From Mycobacterium sp. UM_CSW (lineage in GTDB: Bacteria > Actinomycetota > Actinomycetes > Mycobacteriales > Mycobacteriaceae): a DNA stretch of 64,000 nt. Positions 42,872 to 51,866 of this stretch are shown piece after piece (position 1 is the first letter of the stretch; every line of letters starts with the position of its first letter). The stretch is from assembly GCF_000455205.1 (NCBI RefSeq), contig NZ_AUWQ01000002.1, positions 102,281-166,280 of the forward strand. The letters run 5' to 3'. The position numbers were made by a program, and so were the translations under genes. Under the pieces are notes generated by a model. It searched no databases, was not told the DNA's origin, and saw nothing but the letters and a program-made list of their open reading frames with translations.

Positions 42872-44044
42872 CTACCCCAACAGCGTGCGCACCACCGCGT
42901 CGGCGAGCAGCCGGCCGCGCGGGGTAAGCACCAGGTTGTCGCCCTCGGATACGAGCAACCCGTCCGCGACGGAGGTTTCGGCACGTTCGCGTTCGGCTGC
43001 GCCCAACCGATCCAGCGGAAGTCCTTGGCGCAAACGGGTTTTCAGCAACACCTCCTCGGTGTGCAACGCGTCGCCGTCCAGCTGCTCGAAGCCGGCAACC
43101 GGCAGTTCGCCGCCGGCCAGCCTCTCCGCGTAGGCGTTGGGATGCTTGACATTCCACCAGCGCGTCGCACCGACATACCCGTGGGCACCCGGTCCTGCGC
43201 CCCACCACTGGCCGCCGTCCCAGTAACCGAGGTTGTGCCGGCATTCACCGCCCGGTCGGCACCAGTTGGACACCTCGTACCAGGACAGCCCCGCCGCGGA
43301 AAGCCGGGCATCGACCAATTCGTAGCGGTGCGCGAGCACGTCGTTGTCGGGGGCGGGCAACTCGCCGCGCCGGACCCGCCGCGCCAGCGCGGTGCCCTCC
43401 TCCACCACCAAGGCGTAGGCGGAGACGTGGTCGACGCCGGTGTCGATCGCGGTGTCGACGGAGCGCAGCAGGTCGTCGTCGGACTCTCCCGGCGTCCCAT
43501 AGATCAGGTCGAGGCTGACGTGTTCGAAGCCCTCGGCTAGCGCCTCGCGGGCCGCGGCCGCCGAGCGGTTCGGGGTGTGGATCCGGTCGAGGACGCCGAG
43601 GACCCGGGGTGACACCGACTGCATGCCGAGCGACACCCGGGTGAACCCGGCGGCGCGAATGGCCGCGAAAAAGTCCGGCCACGCCGACTCCGGGTTGGCC
43701 TCGGTGGTGATCTCGGCGTCCGGCGCGAGGGCGAAGTGCTCACGAACCATGTCCAGCAGCTTGGCCACGCGCGCGCCGCCCAGCAGCGAAGGGGTGCCCC
43801 CGCCGACGAACACCGTGCTGACGGTCGGTCCGTCCAGCCGGGCGGCCGCCAGCTGCAGCTCCGTTCCCAGTGCCTGCAGCCAGGCGTCCGGGTTGACGCC
43901 GCCCAGCTCGGCCGGGGTGTAGGTGTTGAAGTCGCAGTATCCGCAGCGGGTTATGCAGAACGGGACGTGGATGTACAACCCGAACGGCTGCCCGGGGTTC
44001 GGCCGCAGGGCGGGGAGGTCAACCGGGGCCTCGGCAATGGGCAT
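42872..44044 (-). CDS. hemW: Radical SAM heme chaperone HemW (HemN-like)
   Basis: A 390-residue radical SAM protein corresponding to M. tuberculosis Rv2388c, often annotated hemN. The cluster motif HVPFCITRCGYCDFNTY is CxxxCxxCxF, the form typical of HemW heme chaperones; true HemN has CxxxCxxCxC. VYVGGGTPSLL-type and SLGMQSVSPRVL blocks and a C-terminal winged-helix HemN_C region are present. The start at 44044 (MPIAEAPVDLPALRPNPG) is chosen by family N-terminus; the open frame runs 42 codons further without support. It converges on SulP with a 10-base gap. Confidence 0.92.
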   Translation of the reverse strand: MPIAEAPVDLPALRPNPGQPFGLYIHVPFCITRCGYCDFNTYTPAELGGVNPDAWLQALGTELQLAAARLDGPTVSTVFVGGGTPSLLGGARVAKLLDMVREHFALAPDAEITTEANPESAWPDFFAAIRAAGFTRVSLGMQSVSPRVLGVLDRIHTPNRSAAAAREALAEGFEHVSLDLIYGTPGESDDDLLRSVDTAIDTGVDHVSAYALVVEEGTALARRVRRGELPAPDNDVLAHRYELVDARLSAAGLSWYEVSNWCRPGGECRHNLGYWDGGQWWGAGPGAHGYVGATRWWNVKHPNAYAERLAGGELPVAGFEQLDGDALHTEEVLLKTRLRQGLPLDRLGAAERERAETSVADGLLVSEGDNLVLTPRGRLLADAVVRTLLG

Positions 44045-44297
44045 GCCGAATTTTCCCACGACAAGAGCTCCCGCCGTCGAGCGAGACGAATCGGCGCAGT
44101 TCAGGCCGGGTAAGGCGGGCTCGATCGGGGGGAGCCGATTCCCAGGCGATTCGCGGCTGCGTCTGCCCAAGCGCCCAGGGTCGCGCCCTACTTTGGGTCA
44201 GCGTGAGGAAAAATATGACCTGATAGCAAAGCTTGTCGCGGTCCATGGCAGAATGGCTGCCGTGACCGTCGCCAATCGCAGCTTGCGTATCGCCCTC

Positions 44298-44360
44298 GTG
44301 GCTCGGCGGCACATCGATCTCAAGCGCGTATGCAGCTGTTGTTGTTGCTGTCTGCCTTGA
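44298..44360 (+). CDS. Polycysteine leader peptide upstream of sirA
   Basis: A short ORF whose end encodes ARRHIDLKRVCSCCCCCLP then TGA: six Cys in seven residues (C-S-C-C-C-C-C). This is the hallmark of the cysteine-responsive polycysteine leader ORFs described upstream of mycobacterial sulfur genes, which are leaderless and attenuate downstream expression according to Cys-tRNA supply. Start is uncertain: GTG 44298 gives 20 residues; in-frame GTG 44262 or ATG 44253 would give longer peptides. No ribosome binding site precedes GTG 44298, and TATCGC lies five bases upstream as an imperfect -10. It ends 108 bases before the sirA start. Confidence 0.8.
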   Translation: MARRHIDLKRVCSCCCCCLP

Positions 44361-44391
44361 TGCCGTAGACCCGCCCCACCTGTACTCAGCT

Positions 44392-44412
44392 GGCTGCCGG
44401 ATCTGCGCAGCC
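44392..44412 (+). promoter_or_regulatory. Hairpin between leader ORF and sirA
   Basis: GGCTGC (44392-44397) and GCAGCC (44407-44412) form a 6-bp stem with a nine-base loop, followed by an A-rich stretch (GAAATAAAAG). Position between the leader stop and sirA makes it a candidate attenuator element or RNA structure altered by ribosome stalling. Confidence 0.4.
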
Positions 44413-44468
44413 GAAATAAAAGCGGTGTGCTGCGCGTCCAAGCCTGCGATGTTCGCGAAGGAGACCCG

Positions 44469-46148
44469 ATGACCACAGCCCGTCCGGCCAGGGCCCAAAA
44501 CAAGGCCCGGAGTGAGGGTCAGTGGGCGCTGGGCGATCGCGAGCCGCTGAATCCCAACGAAGAGATGAAGCAGGCCGGCGCCCCGCTCGACGTGCGCGAA
44601 CGCATCGAAAACATCTACGCCAAGGACGGATTCGACAGCATCGAGAAGTCCGATCTGCGGGGCCGCTTCCGCTGGTGGGGCCTCTACACCCAGCGCGAGC
44701 AGGGCTATGACGGGTCGTTCACCGGCGACGAGAACGCCGATTTGCTCGAGGCCAAGTACTTCATGATGCGGGTCCGCTGCGACGGCGGCGCGCTCTCCAC
44801 CGCCGCCTTGCGCACAGTGGGCCAGATCTCGACCGAATTTGGCCGGGACACCGCCGACATCTCCGACCGGCAGAACGTGCAGATGCACTGGATCGAGGTG
44901 GAAAACGTCCCTGAGATCTGGCGGCGTCTGGCCGAGGTCGGCCTGCAGACCGCCGAGGCGTGCGGGGACTGCCCGCGCGTGATCCTGGGGTCGCCGCTGG
45001 CCGGCGAGTCGCTGGACGAGGTGCTCGACCCGAGCTGGGCGATCGACGAGATCGTGCGCCGCTACATCGGCAAGCCCGACTTCGCCGACCTGCCCCGCAA
45101 GTACAAGACCGCCATCTCCGGCCTGCAGGACGTCGTGCACGAGATCAACGACATCGCGTTCGTCGGCGTCAACCATCCCGAGCACGGTCCCGGCCTGGAT
45201 CTGTGGGTGGGCGGCGGCCTGTCGACGAACCCGATGCTGGCCCAGCGGGTCGGCGCCTGGGTTCCACTGGACGAGGTGCCCGAGGTGTGGGCCGCGGTGA
45301 CCTCGATCTTCCGCGACTACGGCTATCGGCGGCTGCGGGCCAAGGCCCGGCTGAAGTTCCTGATCAAGGACTGGGGCATCGAAAAGTTCCGGGAAGTTCT
45401 CGAGACCGAATACCTCAAGCGCCCGCTGATCGACGGCCCCGCCCCCGAGCCGGTCCCGCATCCGATCGATCACGTCGGAGTGCAGCGGCTCAAGAACGGG
45501 CTCAACGCCGTCGGGCTCGCCCCGATCGCCGGGCGCGTGTCGGGCACCATCCTCTCGGCGGTGGCCGACCTGGCCGAGCGGGCCGGTTCGGACCGCATCC
45601 GGTTCACCCCGTACCAGAAGCTGATCGTCCTCGACGTGCCCGACGAGAAGCTCGACGACCTGATCGCCGGCGCGGAGGCGCTGGGGCTTCAATCGCGCCC
45701 GTCGCTTTGGCGCCGAAATCTCATGGCGTGCACGGGGATCGAGTTCTGCAAGCTGTCGTTCGCCGAAACCCGTGGGCGCGCACAGGGTTTGGTGCCCGAG
45801 CTGGAGCGTCGGCTGGAGGACCTCAACGCCGCACTGGACGTGCCGATCACGGTCAACATCAACGGTTGCCCGAACTCGTGCGCGCGTATTCAAGTCGCCG
45901 ACATCGGGTTCAAGGGCCAGATGGTCGACGACGGCCACGGCGGCTCGGTCGAGGGGTTCCAGGTGCACCTGGGCGGCAGCCTCGGCCTGGACAGCGGCTT
46001 CGGCCGAAAACTGCGGCAGCACAAGGTCACCAGCGACGAGCTGGGCGACTACATCGAGCGAGTGGTACGCAACTTCATCAAGCACCGAAGCGACGGTGAA
46101 CGATTCGCACAGTGGGTCGTTCGCGCCGAGGAAGGCGACTTGCGATGA
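44469..46148 (+). CDS. sirA: Ferredoxin-dependent sulfite reductase SirA (NirA)
   Basis: A 559-residue siroheme/4Fe-4S enzyme reducing sulfite to sulfide with six electrons from ferredoxin. Cluster and siroheme ligands are visible in MACTGIEFCKLS and NGCPNSCARI (CxxxxxC...CxxxC). Sequence is very close to M. tuberculosis Rv2391. The start at 44469 is set by AAGGAGACCCG; the open frame reaches 14 codons further into the leader region. Its stop overlaps cysH (ATGA). First gene of the sirA-cysH-che1 operon. Confidence 0.97.
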   Translation: MTTARPARAQNKARSEGQWALGDREPLNPNEEMKQAGAPLDVRERIENIYAKDGFDSIEKSDLRGRFRWWGLYTQREQGYDGSFTGDENADLLEAKYFMMRVRCDGGALSTAALRTVGQISTEFGRDTADISDRQNVQMHWIEVENVPEIWRRLAEVGLQTAEACGDCPRVILGSPLAGESLDEVLDPSWAIDEIVRRYIGKPDFADLPRKYKTAISGLQDVVHEINDIAFVGVNHPEHGPGLDLWVGGGLSTNPMLAQRVGAWVPLDEVPEVWAAVTSIFRDYGYRRLRAKARLKFLIKDWGIEKFREVLETEYLKRPLIDGPAPEPVPHPIDHVGVQRLKNGLNAVGLAPIAGRVSGTILSAVADLAERAGSDRIRFTPYQKLIVLDVPDEKLDDLIAGAEALGLQSRPSLWRRNLMACTGIEFCKLSFAETRGRAQGLVPELERRLEDLNAALDVPITVNINGCPNSCARIQVADIGFKGQMVDDGHGGSVEGFQVHLGGSLGLDSGFGRKLRQHKVTSDELGDYIERVVRNFIKHRSDGERFAQWVVRAEEGDLR

Positions 46149-46888
46149 TCTCAGAAATGACGAGGCCGACGGAAGCCCAACTGCGCGAGTTGGCTGCCCG
46201 CGGCGCCGCCGAACTCGAGGGCGCCAGCGCCACCGAGCTGCTGCGTTGGACCGACGAGAACTTCGGCGGAATCAACGGGCCGCGCGGCTGGGCGACGTGC
46301 AACTACGTCGTGGCGTCCAGCATGCAGGAGGCCGTGCTGATCGATCTGGCCGCCAAGGTGCGTCCGGGCGTACCGGTGATGTTCCTGGACACCGGCTACC
46401 ACTTCGTGGAGACCATCGGTACCCGGGACGCCATCGAATCCGTCTACGACATCCGGGTGGTCAACGTCACGCCCGAGCACACCGTGGCCGAGCAGGACAG
46501 GCTGATGGGCAAGGACCTGTTCGCGCGCGACCCGGGCGAGTGCTGCCGGCTGCGGAAGGTCGCGCCGTTGGGCAAGGCGCTGCGCGGTTACTCGGCGTGG
46601 GTGACCGGCCTGCGCCGCAGCGACGCACCCACGCGCGCCAACGCCCCGGTGATCAGCTTCGACGAGGGATACAAGCTGGTGAAGATCAACCCGCTGGCCA
46701 CGTGGACCGACGACGACATGCAGAACTACATCGACGAGAACGACGTGCTGGTCAATCCCCTTGTCTACGAAGGTTATCCGTCGATCGGTTGCGCCCCGTG
46801 CACGGCCAAGCCGATCGACGAGGCCGACCCGCGCAGCGGCCGCTGGCAGGGCCATGCCAAGACGGAATGCGGGCTCCACGCGTCGTGA
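46145..46888 (+). CDS. cysH: APS reductase CysH
   Basis: A 247-residue adenosine-5'-phosphosulfate reductase using thioredoxin to form sulfite and AMP. The 4Fe-4S cysteines of bacterial APS reductases are present as ECCRLRK and SIGCAPCTAK, and the catalytic C-terminal Cys as KTECGLH. The ATG at 46145 overlaps the sirA stop by four bases, and its stop overlaps che1. Supplies sulfite to SirA encoded just upstream. Confidence 0.97.
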   Translation: MISEMTRPTEAQLRELAARGAAELEGASATELLRWTDENFGGINGPRGWATCNYVVASSMQEAVLIDLAAKVRPGVPVMFLDTGYHFVETIGTRDAIESVYDIRVVNVTPEHTVAEQDRLMGKDLFARDPGECCRLRKVAPLGKALRGYSAWVTGLRRSDAPTRANAPVISFDEGYKLVKINPLATWTDDDMQNYIDENDVLVNPLVYEGYPSIGCAPCTAKPIDEADPRSGRWQGHAKTECGLHAS

Positions 46889-47598
46889 GCACCCTCCTGC
46901 TCGTCGCGCACGGGAGCGAGGATCCACGGTCAGCGGCCAACGCGTGGGCCGTCGCCCGCCGGGTGGCGCGCATGCGGCCCGGCCTGGATGTGCGGCTTGC
47001 CTTCTGCGAGCTGAACGCACCCAGCCTGGTCGATGTGCTGGGCGACTGCAGGGACGCCGTGGTCACCCCCCTGTTGTTGGCTAACGCCTACCACGCCCGG
47101 GTCGACATTCCCCGCCAGATCGCCGGGGCCGGTGCCGATGCGGGCCAAGCCGACGTGCTCGGCGAGGATCCGCGGCTGATCTCGCTGCTGCGCCAGCGGG
47201 TGACGGAGTTGGGCGTCTCCCCCCACGACGAGCGGGTCGGCGTGCTCGTGGCGGCGATCGGGTCGTCCGACCCCATCGCCAACGCGCGGACTCGACAGGT
47301 GGCACCCCGTCTGCTGATCGGCACGAGCTGGGCGGGTGCGACGACGGCGTTGGTGACCCGTCCGCAACCGTCGCTTGCCGAGGCCGCCGGTCGATTGCGG
47401 CGACAGGGCGCCCGACGCGTGGTCATCGCGCCATGGTTCCTGGCGCCGGGACGGCTGCCGGACCGGGTGGGGAGGTTCGCCGACTACGCCGGCCTCGAGT
47501 TGGCGGCCCCGTTGGGCGCGCACCCGGCGGTGGCCGAGACGGTGTTGGATCGCTTTGACCAGGCACACAAGGCTCGGACGCGCCGCGTCGCCGCCTGA
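46885..47598 (+). CDS. che1: Sirohydrochlorin ferrochelatase-like protein Che1
   Basis: A 237-residue CbiX/SirB-type chelatase expected to insert Fe(II) into sirohydrochlorin to give siroheme. Metal/porphyrin-binding histidines lie in LLLVAHGSEDP at the N-terminus and NAYHARVDIP at about residue 65; the two half-domains have the expected ~130-residue repeat. The GTG start at 46885 overlaps the cysH stop (GTGA). Being the third gene of this operon, it plausibly provides the siroheme required by SirA. The long open frame running from 45772 is shadow sequence before this start. Confidence 0.92.
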   Translation: MSTLLLVAHGSEDPRSAANAWAVARRVARMRPGLDVRLAFCELNAPSLVDVLGDCRDAVVTPLLLANAYHARVDIPRQIAGAGADAGQADVLGEDPRLISLLRQRVTELGVSPHDERVGVLVAAIGSSDPIANARTRQVAPRLLIGTSWAGATTALVTRPQPSLAEAAGRLRRQGARRVVIAPWFLAPGRLPDRVGRFADYAGLELAAPLGAHPAVAETVLDRFDQAHKARTRRVAA

Positions 47599-47609
47599 GC
47601 CGCAGGGAC

Positions 47610-47774
47610 CTAGACGTCGGTCAAACCGGACCCCTCACGAAACTGACTCATTAGCTCTGCAAGCTGCTCGTCGGTCAGCTCTGGGTTGAGACGGCGGACT
47701 ATTGCTTCGATTTGCTCCATCCGCTCGTGCTTCTCGCGGTCGAGCAACCTGTGGTGCGTGTCGTCAGGGGTCAC
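47610..47774 (-). CDS. Small hypothetical protein, 54 residues
   Basis: A short charged, helical-looking protein: HHRLLDREKHERMEQIEAIV then LNPELTDEQLAELMSQFREG. The start GTG 47774 is favoured because GAGGAGG lies five bases upstream; an upstream GTG at 47873 would give 87 residues but has no ribosome binding site. The coding bases are noticeably less GC-rich at third positions than neighbours. It converges on che1 with 11 bases between stops and diverges from ggtB. No function recognised; could be a recently acquired or fast-evolving gene. Confidence 0.5.
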   Translation of the reverse strand: MTPDDTHHRLLDREKHERMEQIEAIVRRLNPELTDEQLAELMSQFREGSGLTDV

Positions 47775-47972
47775 GACGACCTCCTCGTGTAGCGAGCCCC
47801 GGCCCCAAACGGCCTGGACAGACCCATCCACTCGATCCCGGATGCCCACGTCCCGCCGAATCGTCTGAACCACGATGACGCTACACCCGTCGGCGGGGCC
47901 TCACGGCGAATCGGGTTTTGCTGGCGGGCGGGAGCCCCCGAAACGGGACCAAGCCGCCCGCTCGGGTCCCGT

Positions 47973-49931
47973 ATGCTTCGTGCCTTGAACACCCGCTCGA
48001 TCGGAGCTTTGCTGGTCACGCTTTTGGTGGTGCTGGCCGGGTGCGGCGACAGGCACGCGGCCACGCCCACCGCGGCGGGTCCGTGCGAGATCGTGCCCAA
48101 CGGCACGCCCGTTCCGCAAAAGCCTTCGGCGCCTTCGGCTTCGGCGGGCACCGCGGCGAACCCCGAGAACGCGACCGGCTACCGCCGCGACATGACCGTC
48201 GTCCGAACGGATCACTATGCCGTGGCCACCGCCAACCCGCTGTCCACCCAGGCGGCGTGCCGGGTGCTGCGCGACGGCGGCACGGCCGCCGACGCGATGG
48301 TGGCCTCCCAGGCGGTCCTGGGTTTGGTCGAACCGCAGTCGTCGGGGCTCGGCGGCGGTGGGTTCGCGCTGTATTACGACGCCCGAGCCGGTTCCGTTCA
48401 GGCCTACGACGGCCGCGAGACCGCGCCGGCGGCGGCCGGCGAGAACTACCTGCGCTGGATCAGCGACGCCGATCACGCCGCTCCCGTCCCCGACGCGCGA
48501 GCCTCCGGACGGTCGATCGGGGTCCCGGGCATCCCGCGAATGCTCGAGCTCGTGCACAACGACCACGGCCACCTGCCCTGGCGTGATCTCTTCGCCCCCG
48601 CGACGGCGTTGGCGGACAACGGATTCGACATCAGCCCCCGGATGGCCGCCGCCATCTCCGACTCGGCGGCAGCACTGCGCGTCGACCCCGAAGCCCGCGC
48701 ATATTTCCTCAACCCGGACGGCAGCCCCAAGGCGGAGGGCACGCGGCTCACGAACCCCGCATACTCAAAAGCCTTGGCCGCCATCGCCTCCGCGGGTGCC
48801 AACGCCTTCTATACCGGCGACATCGCGCACGACATCGTCGCGGCGGCGGGCACCTCGGCGGGTCGCACGCCGAGCCTGATGACCAACGAGGATCTGGCGG
48901 GCTACGTCGCCAAGAGGCGCGACCCGCTGTGCATGACGTATCGCGGCAGGCAGATATGCGGCATGCCCGCGCCGTCGTCGGGCGGCGTCGCGGTGGCCGC
49001 CACGCTGGGGATCCTCGAGCACTTCCCGATGGGCGACTACCCGCCCGCCAACATCGACCTCAACGGCGGTCGCCCGAGCGTGATGGGCGTCCACCTCGTC
49101 TCCGAAGCCGAGCGGCTGGCCTACGCCGACCGTGACAAATATATCGCGGACCCCGATTTCGTCGGGATGCCCGGCGGTGCCCTCAGCGCGCTGATCGACC
49201 CCGGCTATCTGGCCGGACGCGCCGCGCTGATCTCAACGCAGCGCAGCATGGGCAGCGCCAGGCCCGGAGACTTCGGCGCGTCCACCGGCGTCGCACCGCC
49301 GGGGACGGAGCACGGCACCAGCCACGTCAGCATCATCGATTCGTACGGCAACGCGGCCGCGTTCACGACGACCGTCGAGTCGACGTTCGGTTCGTTCCAC
49401 ATGGTCGACGGGTTCGTCCTGAACAACCAGCTCACCGATTTCGCCGCTGATCCCCGGGCGGCCGACGGTTCGCCGGTGGCCAACCGCGTGCAGCCCGGCA
49501 AGCGGCCGCGAAGCTCGATGGCGCCGACGCTGGTGTTCGACGCATCACCAAGCGGACAGGGCGCACGGGGGGCGCTGTACGCGGTGGCGGGGTCGCCGGG
49601 CGGTTCGACGATCATCCAGTTCGTCGTGAAAACGCTTGTGGCGATGCTTGATTGGGGCCTGGACCCGCAGCAGGCGGTGTCACTGGTCGACTTCGGTGCG
49701 CAGAACTCCCCGCAAACGAACGTCGGCGGCGAGGACCCCGAGATCAACGCCTCTGACAACGGCGACCACGACCCGCTGGTGGCCGGCCTGCGCGCGCTGG
49801 GACATCAGGTCAACCTGGCCGACCAGTCCAGCGGGCTTTCGGCGATCACCCGCAGCGCTCAGAGCGCCGGGCAGTTGACCGGGGGCGCCGACCCACGCCG
49901 CGAGGGTGCGGTCATGGGCGACAACGGATAA
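47973..49931 (+). CDS. ggtB: Gamma-glutamyltranspeptidase lipoprotein GgtB
   Basis: A 652-residue exported gamma-glutamyltransferase acting on glutathione-like gamma-glutamyl substrates; self-cleaved into large and small subunits. Lipoprotein signal at residues 1 to about 25 with lipobox VLAGC. The autocatalytic Thr is in EHGTSHVSIID at about residue 450, followed by the small subunit with NNQLTDF and GSPGGSTIIQ substrate-binding blocks. Large-subunit Arg in YDGRETAP is conserved. Position after che1 matches Rv2394. It may feed cysteine recovery beside the sulfate-assimilation genes. Confidence 0.94.
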   Translation: MLRALNTRSIGALLVTLLVVLAGCGDRHAATPTAAGPCEIVPNGTPVPQKPSAPSASAGTAANPENATGYRRDMTVVRTDHYAVATANPLSTQAACRVLRDGGTAADAMVASQAVLGLVEPQSSGLGGGGFALYYDARAGSVQAYDGRETAPAAAGENYLRWISDADHAAPVPDARASGRSIGVPGIPRMLELVHNDHGHLPWRDLFAPATALADNGFDISPRMAAAISDSAAALRVDPEARAYFLNPDGSPKAEGTRLTNPAYSKALAAIASAGANAFYTGDIAHDIVAAAGTSAGRTPSLMTNEDLAGYVAKRRDPLCMTYRGRQICGMPAPSSGGVAVAATLGILEHFPMGDYPPANIDLNGGRPSVMGVHLVSEAERLAYADRDKYIADPDFVGMPGGALSALIDPGYLAGRAALISTQRSMGSARPGDFGASTGVAPPGTEHGTSHVSIIDSYGNAAAFTTTVESTFGSFHMVDGFVLNNQLTDFAADPRAADGSPVANRVQPGKRPRSSMAPTLVFDASPSGQGARGALYAVAGSPGGSTIIQFVVKTLVAMLDWGLDPQQAVSLVDFGAQNSPQTNVGGEDPEINASDNGDHDPLVAGLRALGHQVNLADQSSGLSAITRSAQSAGQLTGGADPRREGAVMGDNG

Positions 49932-49937
49932 CGCGGC

Positions 49938-51029
49938 TCAGGCCGACGTCAGCGTGCTCTGATCCTCGTCCGCGTCTCCGACTGCGCCACGGGTGATCAC
50001 GACGTCGCTCGGCAGGGGCGGCACGCGGGTGGCGCGCACGTAGACGGTGTCGCCGTCGCGCAGCGCGAGGGCCTCGGCGTCACCGCGGGTGATCTGCGCG
50101 GTGAACGGGCCCCCGGTGGCCGCGCTGGTCAGTTCCACGCGCACCTCGAAGCCCAGCGCCACCACCCGATCGACGGTGGCCCGCACCACTCCGATCGACT
50201 CCGCGGTGGCGTCGGCGGTGGCCACCGCCATGTCGGGCTTGCGGCCCACCCGAATGTCGTGCGGGCGCACCAACGCGCCGTTGAGCTCGGACACCGCACC
50301 CAGAAACGACATCACAAACGAACTCGCCGGCGAGTCATAGACCTCGGTGGGTGACCCGACCTGCTCGATGCGGCCCTTGTTGAGCACCGCGATCCGATCG
50401 GCCACGTCCAGCGCCTCCTGCTGATCGTGGGTTACCAACACAGTGGTCACATGGACCTCGTCGTGCAGGCGGCGCAACCACGCCCGCAAATCCTCGCGCA
50501 CCTTGGCATCCAGCGCCCCGAACGGCTCATCGAGCAACAACACCTGCGGATCGACCGCCAGCGCCCGGGCCAACGCCATGCGCTGGCGCTGACCGCCGGA
50601 GAGCTGGTTGGGATAACGGGTCTGAAAACCGCTGAGCCCCACCACCTCCAGCAGGTTGTCCACCTTCTCTTTGATCTCGGCCTTGGGCCGCTTGCGGATC
50701 TTGAGCCCATAGGCCACGTTGTCGCGCACCGTCAGGTGCTTGAACGCCGCGTAATGCTGAAACACGAACCCGATCCCGCGCCGCTGCGGCGGCACCCGCG
50801 TGACATCCAGGCCATCGATCGTCACCGTGCCACTGTCGGGCTGATCCAGCCCCGCGATGGCGCGCAACAGCGTCGACTTGCCCGACCCACTGGGCCCCAA
50901 CAACGCCGTCAACGAACCCTTCGGCACCACGAAGTCCACATGATCCAACGCCACGAAATCGCCGTAACGCTTGTACGCGTCGCGCACCGTGATCGCGTGC
51001 TCGCGGGCCTCGGTCGGATTGTCGGTCAT
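49938..51029 (-). CDS. cysA1: Sulfate/thiosulfate ABC importer ATPase CysA1
   Basis: A 363-residue ABC ATPase energising sulfate uptake. Walker [14 protein letters not shown], signature [16 protein letters not shown], Walker [14 protein letters not shown] and H-loop [10 protein letters not shown] are intact. The C-terminal ~100 residues form a TOBE-like regulatory domain ([13 protein letters not shown]). Last gene of the subI-cysT-cysW-cysA1 operon, 21 bases after cysW. It converges on ggtB with six bases between stops. Confidence 0.96.
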   Translation of the reverse strand: MTDNPTEAREHAITVRDAYKRYGDFVALDHVDFVVPKGSLTALLGPSGSGKSTLLRAIAGLDQPDSGTVTIDGLDVTRVPPQRRGIGFVFQHYAAFKHLTVRDNVAYGLKIRKRPKAEIKEKVDNLLEVVGLSGFQTRYPNQLSGGQRQRMALARALAVDPQVLLLDEPFGALDAKVREDLRAWLRRLHDEVHVTTVLVTHDQQEALDVADRIAVLNKGRIEQVGSPTEVYDSPASSFVMSFLGAVSELNGALVRPHDIRVGRKPDMAVATADATAESIGVVRATVDRVVALGFEVRVELTSAATGGPFTAQITRGDAEALALRDGDTVYVRATRVPPLPSDVVITRGAVGDADEDQSTLTSA

Positions 51030-51050
51030 CTGCGAGTCTCCTTGTCCGAC

Positions 51051-51866
51051 TTACTTGGTCGCTCGTGCCCGGCGGACGTCGAGGACCAGCTGGAAGATCA
51101 GGACCAGCACGGCCACACCCATCAGCAGCGTCGAGAGCGCGTAGGCGCCGTACTCGGCCCCGCGGTTGTACCGGTCCGCGACAAGCAATGTCAGCGTTTG
51201 CGACTTGCCCGGCAGGTTGGACGACACGATGATCACCGCGCCGAACTCGCCGAGCGTGCGCGCGACGGTCAGCACGATGCCGTAGGTCAAGCCCCACCGG
51301 ATGGACGGCAACGTGATCCGCCAAAACGTCTGCCACCAACTCGAACCCAGGGTGGCGGCCGCCTCCTCCTGATCGGTTCCCAACTCGTGCAGCACCGGCT
51401 CCACTTCGCGCACCACGAACGGCAGCGTGACGAAGATGCTGGCCAGCACGATCCCCGGCAGGCCGAAAATGATCTTCAGGCCTAGGTTGTTTTCGACGAA
51501 CCCGAAGGCACCGCCCGCCCCCCACAGCAGGATCAACGCCACGCCCACGATGACGGGCGAAACCGCGAACGGCAGGTCGATGACCGCCTGCAGCACGCCC
51601 TTGCCCCGAAACCGGTTGCGCGCCAGCACCAGCGCGGTCGGAATCCCGAAAACGACGTTGAGCGGCACCACGATGGCCACCACCAGCAGCGTCAAATTCA
51701 GCGCCGATACCGCGGCCGGTGTGCTCACCCAGTCGAAGAACTGGCCGATCCCGGGGCGGAAGGTCCGCCACAGGATCAGCGACACCGGAACGACGAGCAA
51801 CACGAAGATGTACGTCAGCCCGAGGAATCGGATGAGGTAGCGAGACCTCGTCGACGACGCCGTCAT
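51051..51866 (-). CDS. cysW: Sulfate ABC importer permease CysW
   Basis: A 271-residue permease with six predicted membrane segments and the binding-protein-dependent transport signature (EEAAATLGSSWWQTFWRITLPS) that docks CysA1. ATG at 51866 overlaps the cysT stop by one base (TAATG), so translation is coupled. The much longer open frame upstream is out of frame with cysT and is not coding. Forms the channel with CysT. Confidence 0.96.
   Translation of the reverse strand: MTASSTRSRYLIRFLGLTYIFVLLVVPVSLILWRTFRPGIGQFFDWVSTPAAVSALNLTLLVVAIVVPLNVVFGIPTALVLARNRFRGKGVLQAVIDLPFAVSPVIVGVALILLWGAGGAFGFVENNLGLKIIFGLPGIVLASIFVTLPFVVREVEPVLHELGTDQEEAAATLGSSWWQTFWRITLPSIRWGLTYGIVLTVARTLGEFGAVIIVSSNLPGKSQTLTLLVADRYNRGAEYGAYALSTLLMGVAVLVLIFQLVLDVRRARATK

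Larger units (their letters stand above)
44045..44468. other. Divergent hemW-sirA intergenic region
   Basis: A 424-base control region holding promoters for hemW (left) and the sulfite-reduction operon (right), the polycysteine leader ORF ending at 44360 and a hairpin at 44392-44412. In M. tuberculosis rpfD and Rv2390c lie between these genes; neither is present here. Confidence 0.6.

Noticed and set aside
44330-44368. Alternative frame MQLLLLLSALMP over the polycysteine codons
   Set aside because: It has no ribosome binding site; the Cys-run frame matches a known mycobacterial regulatory class.
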